A DNA stretch of 64,000 nucleotides from positions 496,001 to 560,000 of the forward strand of contig OY756147.1 of NCBI GenBank assembly GCA_963576785.1. The letters run 5' to 3'. Each line of letters begins with the position of its first letter. Within the stretch, counting starts at the first letter, position 1. Below the pieces are notes generated by a model. That model was not told where the DNA came from. It made no database searches and worked only from the letters and a program-made list of their open reading frames with translations. The position numbers and the translations under genes were made by a program. Positions 32,151 through 44,998 of this stretch are shown here, piece after piece. This DNA comes from Chlorophyllum brunneum. Its lineage: Eukaryota; Basidiomycota; Agaricomycetes; Agaricales; Agaricaceae.

Positions 32151-32446
32151 TGTTACAACCTTAGTCTGAGACTCAGGTTGCAAGTCTTTGGATAAAGACA
32201 AGGAAGTAGAGAGAAGAGTAAGGGATGATACAATTGGTAAAGTGTAAGGAATACATCAAGTATTACTACACTTTATATACTAGTGGTAAGAGCTAAGAAT
32301 AAGAGAGCAGAGGAAAGAAGTCATAGGGGATGAGTAGAACAAGTCAGTAAGAGTACAGCCATAAGGGATGAAATAAGGGATACATAGGAATGATAAATGT
32401 GATGGGTACATGATAGGAATGTACTGTCTATCTATAGTTCATAACA
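32151..32446 (-). repeat. Gypsy B 3' LTR (296 bp)
   Basis: Starts TGTTACAACC and ends CATAACA. It is related to the LTRs of A but has lost most CpG. The sequence 32447-32460 next to it is the polypurine tract in reverse (AAAAAGGGAGGTAT in the element's sense). Confidence 0.9.
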
Positions 32447-33497
32447 ATACCTCCCTTTTTATTTTCATGACCCCATGAAATACCATAGTCTACTTGTTAC
32501 CTTGTTCTTTGTGTAAGGCATTGACAAGTTGACGTTTGGTAGGACCAATCATTGGGGTTCCTGATTTGTGTCGACATCCAATCCAAAAGGGGGTGTGGTC
32601 TTGGCCTCCTCTGAAGAGGGCTATGGTGCATCCTTTGAATGTAGCTGTATTGTTTGTTTCAGCTGCAACAAGGTTGTGTATTATCTCTTCCCAGTAGTTT
32701 TCTTCGAACTGTCCTCTGTCTTTAAGTGTGAGATAAGATGGGGGTGGGTTGAATATCATTGGTTTGGGTGGTGGGTCCATATTAGGTAGTTGAATAAGGA
32801 GGTGGTCTACTTCATCTCACATATCCAGTTCCATTAGATGGTCTGGGACTGATTTGTCAATTCCCTCCATTCCTTGGTCTAACCAGTCCTGTTTATCATC
32901 TTTGTAGTAGGGTAGCTTGTCAGGTAAGGTAGTGGGGATGTATGAGTTGAGATCCATTAGTTTCCATACAAGTTTGTAGGTGGGATTGTTGCTCGAGTCA
33001 GTGAGGTGATTAAGTCTTTTGCCTGTTATGATTTTTTTTTTTTTTTTTTTTTTAATCAACAATTTATATAGTGGTGCTCGAACGCAGTCCGCATGTACAT
33101 ACATACAAAGGCAGAACGTACAGAATGTTCAGAGAAGGGAAAGTAAACTATATGTAAACTAACCCCATGAGACTCGACGCCATCTAGCGCATACACTAGA
33201 GAGATGTTTGGTACCTACGTTGATCAGCGAGAAAGAGGAAAAGAGGAATTCGGAAAGAGAGAGAGTGAGAGAGAGAGATTGATAGAAAGAAACCACCAAC
33301 TCGCAATCACAAGGGGGAACAACAAACGGTACTAGCGTGTGGGAGGGCATTTGCCCAGGCACCACGGGAGAGATGGATTTTTGAAAGAAAACTATGTAAA
33401 TAGTAGACAAGCAAGGAAAGGGGGAGATAGAGAAATGGATTTGAAGTCCATAACCGGGAAAGCATAAGAAAAAAAGAAAAAAGAAAAAGAAAAGGAT

Positions 33498-36400
33498 TTA
33501 CGCAGGTGCAGACCCAAACCTCCTTTGGACTTGACGACGATGTAGCGGGGGTATTGACCCAGCGTGGATACGAGGGCGGTCAGGTTCCGGGGGGAAGCTG
33601 AACATGGTGGGGTTACGATGCAAGAAATTGACGAAAGTCTTGATGGTGTCGACGCCAAAATGATGATCGAAGTTGTTGTAACGATAGAGGATGTGTGACC
33701 TAGTCTGGACCATTTGATTGTCATAGTGGTGGCATGATAAGTCCTCGTTGGGGAAGAATCAAAGTCGATACTCCCCGATCGGGGCGTGGCATAAGATGGC
33801 ATGACACGCTCTTGCGAAGAGCTGAGGCTGGGGACCACATTCTCGTATCCAGGGACTGGACTTGATGTGCAACGGTAGAGCAGAGGCCCCATTTGCTTGC
33901 ACCGGGAGGTGGAGGAAGGAGCTACCGCTGTATTTTTTGAAGCTGAACATGGCTTGCCATGTGTGGATTGCCTATTCGGCGGACTTTTTGTGTAAGTAGT
34001 CCATGGAGTTGGGGACTCGGTGATTTCTACCCTGGTTAGGCCAGGCAATTGTTTGGATCCAATCGTGAGTGGCCTTCTGTATACCGTATTTACACTTTGA
34101 TGGCGTGTGGTAAAAGGAGAGGCGGTGTTGGTCTGACTTGCTGAACCAAGCCATAAGTGCCTTCGATGTGAGGATAGATTGTTGCTGACAGGAGTGTGGC
34201 GAACAATCGAGTAAAAGCCGGGAAGCTGCGATGGAGTCGGTGAACACATGAATGTGTTCAACCTGGTCGTATTCTGCAGTTGCGAGTACCTTGGTAATTC
34301 CTAAGTACTGCGCTACCAGTTCAGTGTCTGTCGACGTAGTTCCTCCGAGCCTCTTCATGATAGAGCTTCTGCCGTCTAGGTGTTGAATGGTAGCTGCCGC
34401 CGTGAACTGGCTGGCAAGTGGGTTGGGGTTGGGGTGGACCGAGCTGTCCGTGCTGATAATAATGGACTTGTCGTCCATCGTTGCGTTATTCGTAACATTG
34501 TCCCAAAGTGTCTTTGAGAGGTGAGGGCTGTCCCAGTTAAATCCTATAAAAGATACATTAGTAGGAAAATGGTCAAGTAACCTACGTCCGGGCCAGATAG
34601 ATTTAGAAACAGAGTTAAAATGTTCTATATACCGAGTCTCAGGGGTGGGGCACGAAATATCCATCACAGCTCCAAGTGTCTTCTTCTTCTGAATCTCCGT
34701 GAAATTCTTGATGTGAAGTCGGTGGGGGAAAGAATGATATTCTCTCGTCAATCTTGCCAAAGCATGTTCATTGTCCAACGTATGAAGCCTCGACGTTTGT
34801 CGTTTGGCCAACTTTTGGAGATGAAGTTTGATGGGCATGAGCCCCGCGAGGGACTCTACACCACTGGTGGGAGAAGTCCGGAAGGCCCTGGTAATCCAGA
34901 GTGCCACACTTCGCTGCATCTTGTTGAGGATTTCACAAGTTCCTTTAGTCCATGACTTATCATGAAACCAAAGTTGGTATCCATATGTCGCCACTGGTAC
35001 AACACACAAATGGTATAGAAGTCTTTTGTTGCTGGGGGACAGGCCTCTAACGGAGTTCCCTAACATTTTCATTGCCTTAATCGTGGATATTGCTTTGGCG
35101 GAGTAGAATCGTACGTGTTCTTTGAAGGTCAATGTCCAATCGAAGTAGAAGCCGAGGTATTGCCAGTGGGTCTTTGGCTTGAGGGGGTTATGACCCGTGA
35201 ACGGCGGGGATCCCAAGTCAATTGAGGGATTTGAGTCTTGTCTTGCACGCATGAAGTAAAAGATCTCCAACTTGCCATGTTCAATTTCCAGGCCGAATTC
35301 ATTCATGAGCCACTCCATTTCATGGTACATGTGTTGAAGGATTTCCACGTTCTTTTCCAGAGACGGGGATTGTGCGACCAGAGTGCCATCGTCGACGAAC
35401 AACAGGGCATCAAAGTCCCACTTGTTGCAGTGTTCCTCCATACAGATGTCAAAGACGTGTAGGAGGGGGACAAGGAATAGAGTGGAGAGAATAGGGCTAA
35501 GGGCTGAGCCCTGACCTACTCCTACCGCTGCGTCGTATTCTGGGGAAGTTTCATTGTTCCACCGGTAGGTAGTGCGGCGTTCCTTAAGGTAGTTGTTGAA
35601 GAATGCAGCGACCTGGGGGGGAAATCCTTGTCGTCATAGGATTTTGATAAGGAGATCGTGGTTGAGGGAGGGGAAGAATTGGGCAACATCGAATGCGAGC
35701 ACCGATATCTTCTTCTTCTTTGTCCAAGCTCCCCGGATGATGTGCGTTAGGGAGAGACCCGCGTCCTCGGTGGACTGTTGGCGTATAGCTCCCAGTTGGT
35801 GAGGGTGGAGAACCTTGAATTTCACGGCCTCGAATTGGAGTCGTTTAGCGAGCATTTTCTCTATTAGCTTGCCAAATGTATTGAGGAGGATGATCAGTCT
35901 GAACGCCTTTGGAGTGGAGTAGTCGGGTTTGTTGGGTTTGGGGATGATCACCGATGTTGACTTCTTAAAGTGTGCAGGCCAATGTCCGATGTTCAGACAT
36001 GCACTGCTGATTTTGAGGAAGAGACCGGCGCAAGTATCATCGGCAATGATCTGCTTAAGATGGGACCAAAAAAAATGGTCGGGACTGAGGGAGGAAGAAT
36101 TCGAGGTATCCTTGAGCGACTCCATCATCTCCAGGAGAGAGAAGTTTACCCAAGTCCTATTCTCCATTCCGTTGGGTGGAGGAAGTTTGTCCAGGACTGT
36201 CGTGCTCATTGGTCTGTCATGGGCAGCATTGTAGTGTTGGTCAAGCGCCGTCCACAGGTTGTCTAAGGTAAGACAAGGCCGGCCGTTATGACGCATAGCT
36301 TCCGTGGCCGGGAGTGCACGATCTTTGACCCATGGCATCAGATCCCATGGGCGTTTTCGGTCGACTGAGATTTCTTGGATCTTCTTGTCGAAATATGCTC

Positions 36401-37547
36401 TTTTCATCCACCTCGTGGTTTTGCAAAAAGTGTTCCATTTGTGCTTGTTCTTGCGGTCCGCACGGTGCGTAGCGAGTGCGGTGGAGCACTCCTCGTTCCA
36501 CCAGGTCTTGGATCTAGTGGTTGTCTTGATCTTCTTTGCATTCTGGTTCCAGGATCTGTCAAATAAAACTCCCAATTCAGTGACAGCTCTCTCCAGTTCA
36601 TCCGCGTCATTCATCGGCCAGTTCTTGTTTTTGATTCCTTCTACAATATCCATCAGAAACCTGGTTTCCTTGTCTGAATCCTTGGGGATAGTCGATCTTT
36701 CGACAACAATATCCATTTGTGGAATAGGCAACCTAATTAAGAGGGGGGCATGGTCAGAGTTGTACTGATCACCTTCCTGGATAGAATGGGCGGGGATGTG
36801 TGGTAATGTTCCTGAAACAAACAACAGGTCAATGACCGTGTCTGGCAGATTGGGGTCCGAGGCGTAACGAGTTGGTTTGGCTTCAGATGGAGTTGTCCTC
36901 ACAAGGTTGAGGGCTTCAGTGATCATAAGGAGACGGTCCGCACTCGCCGGATGTTGATCCGTTGAAGGGTCCCATAACTCCGATCGGATGTTGATATTTC
37001 TGCCCATTAAGAGAAAGGGTGGGAGGTTGAAGAGGCACTCCTCGAGGAAGTGGAGTGTGGTGTTACAGCTGTCGTTGTAAACGTTTAGCAGCAGTAGTTC
37101 TTCTCCACCTGCATATAGGGAGATACACAGGAGGTCTCGATGTTCGATTAAATCTCTTCGAATGGAGGGTCGGAGTTGTTTCAGTCTCTTGTGAGCAAAG
37201 GTGAGGACTTGTGGAGTGGTACAGTGTTGCATGTTGACCGTACGTTGAGGGTATCGTCGGCGTCCCACTTGGAGGACTTCTTTGGCGACAATTGGATATG
37301 AGAGAAGTGTCCAGTCCGGATGAACTGGGCCTCCCACGAGGGGTGATCTGTCATTAGAGACAGATGAGGGAATGTCACGGAGAAATCTCCATGGGGGTTC
37401 TTGTATGAGGAGGAGGTCAACATCACCTCTACGTGTGAGGACTGTCTCCATCACTCCATACGATCTTCCAATGTTGTGAGAGCAGACCTTCAACTCATTC
37501 AGGAGTGAGCGAGAAGGCCAGTCTTGATTGTTGGGGACGTTATTCAT
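33498..37547 (-). pseudogene. LINE L3 ORF2 (endonuclease, RT, RNase H)
   Basis: Starts at ATG 37547, overlapping the ORF1 stop. APE endonuclease motifs: CSHNIGRSYGVMETVL, LLIQEPPW, DTVIDLLFVSG and NSDHAPLLIRLPI. RT motifs: FDVAQFFPSLNHDLL, GVGQGSALSPIL and the catalytic FVDDGTL. RNase H: ISTDSSVHPN, TELVAQYLG and FTDSIAAS. Stops are TGA at 35636-35634, TAG at 33974-33972 (TGG to TAG) and TGA at 33761-33759. The last is shared with L1 and L2 and is followed in frame by the C-terminal knuckle region to TAA at 33500-33498. This is the best-preserved ORF2 in the window. Confidence 0.9.
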
Positions 37548-39714
37548 TGAGGGGGGTTGGTCTGGCTACAACTAGCTGGGGATAATGAGGAGATGGGCAA
37601 TAGGGCTCCTTTGTTGGCTCTTAGTTCGAGCACTTTGTTGGTGTGCCAGTCGTGGTCGAATTGCTTCTTCCAGAACTGACACTTTCAGTCAGTAGCAAGG
37701 TGGTCCTTGCCACAGTTAGAGCATGTAGCCTTATGAGGGCATGGTTCTCCAGTGGGGGTGGCTGCAATGGGTGGGTCAGCTTTATCGTTGCCCTTGCAAC
37801 AGTGGGCAAACGATCGGTGGTTGGTGGTGGAGTGTGGCCCCTTGCAGTGTGCACAGGTAAAGAGCCTTGCTCGGCAGCAAATTAGGGGGTGGCCCCATCT
37901 GCAGCATTTTCCACAGAATGGTACTCCCGGGTTGGCGGCAGCCCTCCTGATGCGGAAGAGTCCTCCGTAGATGTTGAGGAACTTATCCTCGATTTTAGCG
38001 ATGTTGGTCCCCGCTTTGGAGTCCCAGATCTCAAACCATACTGTACAGGTGTCTGAGTGTTTGGAATTGCGTCACACTTGTGGTTACATCGCGAATTGTA
38101 TGGCATCGGAATGTATCAAATTCCGGGTGCTGTTAACCACATCAGCCTCTGTGAGGATCTGTCCTCGGGGTGTGATGTAACTGACATCCGTGACTTTCAT
38201 GAATGATTTCGACTTTGGGAGGGATACGTCACCCGTGGTGACTCCTCCAAACTTCTCTTTGAGCCATGTTTTGACGACATCAAGCTCCGTAGGGGTTAAC
38301 ACCTCCGAGGTGTGGACCATAAGGCCTAGCTTACCCTGCGAGGCAGCAATAACCCTCGTCTTGGACTTCTCTGCGATGAGGCATGCGTTTAGAGAGTCGA
38401 TGATAGCCCCAAAGTTGGAAACATTGGGCCTGGTGAGAAGGGGAATGATCACTTGCTTATGCGATGGACCATTCAAGGTAGAGCGAATAACACCAGCCTT
38501 CTTAGCTGGTTTCTTGTTCGCTGGGGAGGAAGAGGAGAAAGTGGCATCATACATGGCAACTATCTTCTCATTGGACAGTTCTGGGAATTTGCTCGCAAAC
38601 TCCAATAGTTTGAGAGGGTCCCAGGTGGAAGAGGAGGGGGCGGCGGCGGAGGAGGTTTCTTGCTCTTTTTGCCTGCCATTGCGGCATAGGAAGTTTTCGT
38701 TCCTTCCTGGGGAGTCTTGGTCTCCTTGCCGTTAGGTGGAGGAGCCGGAGTTTTGGCGGCCTTGGTAGGCACGGTGGGGGTTGTTTTCTTTGGCCCGGTG
38801 GTCCCTAGGGTTGGAGTTCTTGGTTTCCAAGCCCGTTTCTTCTTGTTGTGGATTACGGTCTTGAACTCCGCTTCGGAGATCATCTGAACATCATCATCGG
38901 AGATACCCGAATGAGTGACATCATTGCCAGCAGTGATACCTGGCGTGACAATGTGTTCGACAACCTCCATGCAGACGTCATCAGGTTTGCGCGTGGAGTC
39001 TTTGAAGGCCATGTGTCGGAGGGGGGAAACGTCTGGCTGGGGGGTTTCCTCAGTGCGGATGGTGATCTTACCAAAATTGACCCCCATCCAACCATGGAGA
39101 TTGTTCTTATCTTCATCAACCGCTATCTTGAGCCATTCCGCTTTCATCAAGGTCGTCGTCAATTCTGTAAAGGCTTGCCCGAATGCCAGCCCCTCGTCAC
39201 CACTCATGTTGTAAGTGCTGCAGGCTTTCACCCATTCAGAGATCTTGCCGACCTCTCTAACAGCATCCTCATAGAATTCTTCTGGACCGTCTCCATGGTT
39301 CTCTTTGTTTTCGTCCTCATCATCTTCGACTTTGACTTTGGGCTTGAGCTCTTCTTCAACTTGCTCAGCCCAGCTTTCTCCCGAGTAATACTGGTCTCCC
39401 TCCGTCCTTGAACATTTGGAAACCCGATGGATTGTTTTGTTGCCTTTGCCCTGGAGGGGGTTCAAGAGGACCAGTAGTGTGGTCGGCCTGTTGCTGTGGA
39501 CTGATGGGGGAACAGTGTTGCTGTAGGCCTGGTCCGTGGGGACAAATGGTCTAGTCATAGATGGCATCCTAGGAAACAGGACACCAGGGGGGGGCAGAGC
39601 CACAGAGGCCGCAAAGATAGAGGGGGCCGGAATACATGTTGTGCTCCCGAAGACTTCCCCATCGCCGTCAGGCATGGTCTCTCTCGGAGAGAGATTGGAA
39701 CATAGCGCAGGCAT
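37544..39714 (-). pseudogene. LINE L3 ORF1
   Basis: Starts at ATG 39714 and ends at TGA 37546-37544, overlapping the ORF2 ATG. The frame shifts near 38610 and has stops near 38084 (TAA and a TGA two codons on) and at 37687-37685 (TGA). The last matches TGA at 26020 in L2. The N-terminus has proline-rich and acidic stretches, the middle has the EFASKFPELSNEK domain, and the C-terminus carries three CCHC-like motifs. The open frame continues upstream of 39798 into gypsy B ORF3 sequence, giving a 453-codon chimeric frame. Confidence 0.8.
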
Positions 39715-40255
39715 GATTTGTATCCTAGTACTGTAGACAGGTACCATATAATCGAGTTTTGCAAATCGATGGTGGTGGTACAAGTCAAAGAAGGGATGTT
39801 TGCCTATCATGATTAAGGCACTTTGGATGGATTTCTTTGTATCAGAGTGCACTAGTACGTTGAGGTTGGTGGCTGCTTTATCTAATAACTCCTTCATAAG
39901 TTCATGTTTCCCAGTTGACATGGCAGTGGGGAGGGCTCTGGTAGTGGTGATGAGTAGAATACAACTTAGGGCTTTGGCTTAGATTTGGAGGTTGTTGATG
40001 GCATGGGCAATGTATGTGAGTCCTTTGGTTGTGGTGGTATAGTGTTTGATTTGATCTTCGGTGGACTGAGCATCAAGGAGGTTGTTAAGTTCTTGTTCGA
40101 ATTCTGTGTCGTTGGCTGGGAAAGGGGTGGGCTTGCATTCAGTATGCATGATGTGTTGTGAAGGTAATTGGCGAAGTTTATGGTGCAGTGGATACAGCGT
40201 GAGGTGTGTCGAGTGTAGTGATCTCTTGTAACATGAGGTTTGTTGTTCATAATTG

Positions 40256-43200
40256 TCATTTTTTACCCTCCCTTTTTATAGGTTTCGTCCTCGAAATCTT
40301 GTCTAAAAATTCTTGAACTGCCTCCTTAGCGTTTCCCAACTCTGACTCATTCTCCCATGTGTCTTCCTCGGAGGTATACCCTTTCCAGTGTACTAGGAAT
40401 TGTTTTTGTTGTCCTCTTGTGTGGTGTCCTTGAATCTCTTCTACCTCATATTGTTCTTCATCGTTGATAATCTCGGGCATCAGTGGTGGTGGGGTGCACT
40501 GGTTGTAAAACTCAGGTTCTCGATAGGGGGAGAGGAGTCTACTGTTAAACACATTGTGTATTGCCCATGTTTCAGGTAATTCCAATTGGTAGCTTGTTTC
40601 GCCTATTTTTGTTTTTATCCTGAATGGTCCATATCATTTGTGATCCAGCTTTTTGGTTGGTCTTGTCATCCTGATATTACTTGCTTTAAGCCAAACTTGT
40701 TCTCCTGGGGTGTACTCATGTTCTGGTTTAGTGCTGTTGCGTTTCTCCATCTGTTCTTGACTGCATTGTAACATCTTTGTCGTTTCTTGTTGCATGTTCT
40801 GTAACTCCTGTATTCGCTCCATGATTGCAGGTGCTTTGGTAATACTTGTTATATCTCCTTTCCAAGGGTGTCATCCATAAACTATTTTGAATGGTAAATA
40901 TCCAGTGGCTGCATGGATTTTGTCATTATATTGGAATTCTGCTGTGGCTAGCCATTTTTTCCAATTGTTTTGAGCATAGTTTATTACATTTCTGAGGTAT
41001 GTTTCGACCTCCTGGTTGATGCACTCTGTTTGACTGTCGGTTTGTGGATGGTATGCTGTGGATAAGTTTTGCTGGGTTTCTGTTGCTTGGCATAGTTCTG
41101 CCATGAATTTGGATGCGAATTATGGGCCTCTGTCACTGATAATTCTTTGGGGTATTCCATGTGTTCTCCATATGTCATCTCAATAGATATCTCCTAGCTC
41201 CTCAGATGTTAAGGTGGTGTTGACTGCATGTAATCTGATCATTTTGCTGAAACAATTGACTATGACAAGTATTGCATTATATCCTTCTGATTCTGGTAGC
41301 AGTCCTATCATGTTGATTGATATCTCTTCCCAAGGTTCCGCTGGTGTTGGTAATGGATAGAGATGTGTTGTCGGTCTTGTTCGGAGTATTTTATTTCATT
41401 GGCATGCTTTACATCCTTGGATGTATCGTTTGACATTGTTGCATATCTGGGACTACCAATAACTCCGTTTAAGGAGTTTGATCATTCAATATTGTCCCGG
41501 ATGTCCTACATCTGTTTTGTCATGGTGTTGTCGTAGTATTTCTTGTTGTATTTGATTGTTGGGTAGGACATATATTCTTCCTTCAAACATCGGTACTCCA
41601 TCTGTTTCCCATATCTCCTTTGGTCGCTTCTCTTTTTCTTTTAGCCATTGTGTTTCCCTTCTTGTCTCCTTTTGTATTTGGTGTTTCAGATCTTCTTCTC
41701 CTGAGATTTCCCAAATTTGTTGGATTGTGGTGATCATGCTGTCATTGAATAAGTGGTCGGGTAGTAAAGTGATGTCAGTGTTGTCTTGAGTGGTGTCCAT
41801 TTTTGTTAGTCTTGACAAGACGTTGGCTTTTGTGTTGGTTTTTCTGGGGATATGTTTCAGCATGTAATGGTATTCTTGTAGCTCCATCTGCCACCTTGCT
41901 TGTCATCCTGTGAGTTGTTGTGGTTTTCGGAAGTATTCTAGGTTTTTGTGATCAGTCCATATTTTGAATGGTTCATCTGCATCGAGTAGATATTGTCTCC
42001 AAGTTTTGATTGCTTCTCGAATGGCGAGTAACTCTTTGTCATAGATTTGATAGTTTCATTCTGCAGGTGTCATTGTTCTTGAATGGAATGTGATTGGGTG
42101 CCAGTGTTCTTCTTGTTTTTGTGATAATACTGCTCCTACTCCATATTCCAATGCATCCACTTCTACCCTGTATTGACCCTTGTCCTGTGGCATTGCTAGT
42201 ACCAGTTCGCTTGTGATCTTTTCTTTGATCCTTTCAAAGGCTTGCTGCTGTCATTCCTTCCATACCCATTGCGTGTCTTTCTTCTTCAACTCATGTAGTA
42301 GGGCTGCTATGTTGCTGAAGTCATGAATGAATCGTCAGTAGAAGTTTGCAAATCCTAAGAATTTCTCAACATCTTTTAGGGATTTGGGTGTTGGCCATTC
42401 TTTCACTGCTTTCACTTTCTCCTCCTCCATTTTAATGCTGTCTTGTCCAACCACAAATCCTAGTATAGGTATTTCTTTTGCATCAAATACGCATTTCGAT
42501 CTTTTGAAATATAGTTGGTGTTTTGCTGCAATATCAAGAAATTGTTTTGTCCTATCTTCAAGTTCCTGTTGTGTGGTCCCGGGTATGATGAAATCATCCA
42601 TGTAGTTGACAACTGCTCCTTTATGTAGCATTTCTCGAAAGACAGTGTTCATCATCCTTTGGAACGTTGCTGGTGAGTTACTCATTCCAAAAAACATGAC
42701 TGTTGGCTCAAATAATCCATTGTTTGTTATGAATGCTGCTTTCCATTCATTGCCTTCTCTTATCCTAACATTATTGTATCCCCAGATGATGTCGAGTTTG
42801 TTGAAGACTTTTGCGTTCTTGAGTTTATCAATAACTTCGCTTATGAGTGGAAGTAGCATTTTGTCTTTGACCGTGTGTTCATTTAGCTTCTTGTAGTCTT
42901 GTACCAGTCGTTTGGTTCCATCTTTTTTTGGTATGAAGAAGCATGGTGTAGCATAGGGGGATTGTAATGGTCAAATTTGTCCTGAGGTGATGTTTTCATC
43001 GAGGAATTTTTGTAGTTCTTGTTTCTCCATTAGTGTCATTGGGTAAACCTTGGACTGTAATACTGGTGGTGCATCTTCTGTCAGGTTTATTTCATGGTCC
43101 CATATTGTATGTTCTGGTAGTTTGTCAAAGTTCTTCTTGTTGAACAGGTGCATATATTGTTGCAAGTATGTTGGTAGGTCTTCTGGGTTTGTTTGATCAG

Positions 43201-43680
43201 TTTTCTTTTTCTCTATGTGTTCTTTTACTGTGCGTATTCTTTTGTTGAACTGTATATCATTGTGGTGTGTGGTGCAATCCTTTGGACATCTATTGAAGCG
43301 TACTATGTTGTTTGTCCAATCGATTTCTGGGTTGTGCTTGACTAGCCAGTCGTGTCCGAGATATAGGTCCGCACTTTCCAGTTGTGTTACCATTGCTTTG
43401 ATTTCTTCCGTGTATTTGCCATTGCTTAGTACCAGTTGTGCCGTATCTGTTATTTCTTCCTTCTTGTTTTTGGTTCTGTCGGCATTGATTACTCGTATTG
43501 GGGTTTTGAGGGGTTTGGTCATGATCTGTTCTTCTTCTACTACCCTCTGTGTTATGCACGTATGTGTACATCTGGAATCCACCAGTGTGGTGATTTGCTT
43601 GGGTCCTTTCTTTGTTCTGATTGTTGAATCGAGGAGAAGTTTGTGTGTTGAGTTTCATTTTTATGGGATCACATATCGTC
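40256..43680 (-). pseudogene. pol: Gypsy B pol, many breaks
   Basis: All domains are recognisable in order: protease with DSRCTHTC (the catalytic DSG has become DSR), RT with FFGMSNSPATFQRMM and YMDDFI, RNase H, integrase with HHDKTDVGHPGQ and AYHPQTDSQTE, and chromodomain with FLVHWKGYTSEEDTWE. Open pieces are 43582-42971, 42859-42335, 41887-41486, 41104-40871, 40822-40634 and 40585-40256. It ends with TGA overlapping an ATG (40259), as in A and C. Confidence 0.9.
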
Positions 43681-43714
43681 TATTGTGAAATAAAACAGAA
43701 ACTCTAGGTTTATT

Positions 43715-43756
43715 GGCTCATGGGTTTGCGCCTACTCGGAGCCTTCAACAAAATCC
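43715..43756 (-). promoter_or_regulatory. Candidate -1 frameshift signal, gypsy B
   Basis: GGATTTT at 43756-43750, then a 6-nt spacer and GGCTC (43743-43739), which can pair with GAGCC (43719-43715). The inner GCG/CGC pairing seen in A is lost. The heptamer is kept although surrounding CpG sites have decayed. Confidence 0.5.
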
Positions 43757-44905
43757 TCTTTTGTCTCTTCTTCTATTTCTTTGGTAACTTCCCTGATGTG
43801 CACTTTCTTCGGTACTTTGCAATTCTTCAAGATATGGCCTTGTTTGCCACAGTTATAGCACGTTATCTTGGTGTATGCTATCTTTGTCTTCTTGCAGCAA
43901 TATGCCCATAGAGGTTACAGTTAAAACACCTCGGTTTGCCATTTTGATTGGTGTCTGCCCTCTGTCTACCAATTTCCATTGGTTGTCCTCCGCCTCCATA
44001 GGTGACTCCTGTGCTTGTCCTGACATCTCCTCGTGTGATGTCTGTTGTTTTGTATCCCTGTCCTACTGCCAGGATAGTATTTCTCTATTTGCTGTATGTA
44101 TCTGGGATCGAGACCGCTGGGTAGCCTACAATAGTTCGGATAATGTCTGCTCTGGTGTGTCATTTGAGGAGGAATATGGCATGCGCATCATCTGTTCCTG
44201 CTTGGGTCTTCAATGCTTTGAACTCTATTAAGAAGTCCGCGGTGTTCCTCTTTCCCTGTTTGAACAACTTGATTTCCCCTTCTGCTATTGCTTTTCTATT
44301 CCCCAAGGAGAAGTGGCTACCATCTCCTTTGCAAAGTCATCAAATGCCGGTGTTTTCTTGTCTTGAATCATTTGTAACTTGGCATTAGCATAGGGACCTG
44401 CAAGTCCTCCTTTTATTTGGGCTAATATTCCAATTATCTTTTGCTCGTTATCGTCAATTTTGTTGAAGAGTGTCCATAAGGACATCGCTCTCCACCAATT
44501 ATCAAACTTGGTTCTATCTCCATTGAAATATCCTAGTTCTGGGACTAGGTTCTTTGGGAAATTGATTTCATCAGCCATCTCTGATTCTGTCTCTGGTTTG
44601 CTATGTTTGTTTTCGTAGGTCTTGGCAACTTCTATGTCAGATGTATCTTTGGCGATTTCTGTATCGAATGGGGTCTCAGCAACTTCTATGTCGAATGTGG
44701 TCTCGGCAACTTCTGTGTTGAATAGGGTCTCGAAAAGAGCTATGTCTTCTTCTATACTGTGGTCGGATTTCTGCTGTTTAAGGCCTTCAGGGATTTCTGG
44801 TTCTGTTCGTTGTTTGGATCCAGTGGTTACTGGTAATCCCTGGATATCTGTTGGTCTCAGAGCTCTTGGTCTTCTTGGTGTTCTCGATGAGCTACTGCTA
44901 CTCAT
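43732..44905 (-). pseudogene. gag: Gypsy B gag, frameshifted
   Basis: Starts with ATG at 44905 and is open for 206 codons; then the frame shifts near 44320 within the capsid region. The acidic N-terminal repeats differ in number from A. Zinc-knuckle sequence is present near 43850-43960 but damaged. Confidence 0.85.
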
Positions 44906-44998
44906 ATACTGTCATCCTGATCAGAGACTATTATTCCAAGCCTAGCTATGAATAGTGGTACCTCTCTTGCAAGGTGAGTCGAATGACACTTTACCAAA

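Larger units (their letters stand above)
33032..39798 (-). mobile_element. LINE L3: full-length, nearly intact non-LTR retrotransposon
   Basis: Ends in a T run at 33032-33053 (poly(A) in its sense) and starts with CATCCC at 39798-39793. The flanks are imperfect 15-bp repeats, TTTGCCTGTTATGAT (33018-33032) and TTTGCCTATCATGAT (39799-39813), with two transitions between them. It inserted into ORF3 of gypsy B and is less decayed than L2: ORF2 has only three in-frame stops. Confidence 0.95.
32490..40149 (-). pseudogene. Gypsy B ORF3, split by LINE L3
   Basis: The 5' part starts at ATG 40149 and reads 56 codons to TAA at 39981-39979, then continues with breaks to the insertion (the stretch KHELMKELLDKAATNLNVLV aligns with RRDQLERHLYEINDDLQLLV of A). 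After L3, the 3' part runs from about 33017 to 32490 with a stop near 32817. The end (TPFWIGC, KRQLVNALHKEQ) matches the C-terminal block of ORF3 in A. So ORF3 was already present in an older, divergent family member. Confidence 0.75.

Noticed and set aside
33392..34261. 289-codon frame overlapping the L3 RNase H region
   Set aside because: It is a different frame from the one carrying RNase H and the zinc knuckle; Ser/Thr/Pro-rich composition is typical of a shadow frame.
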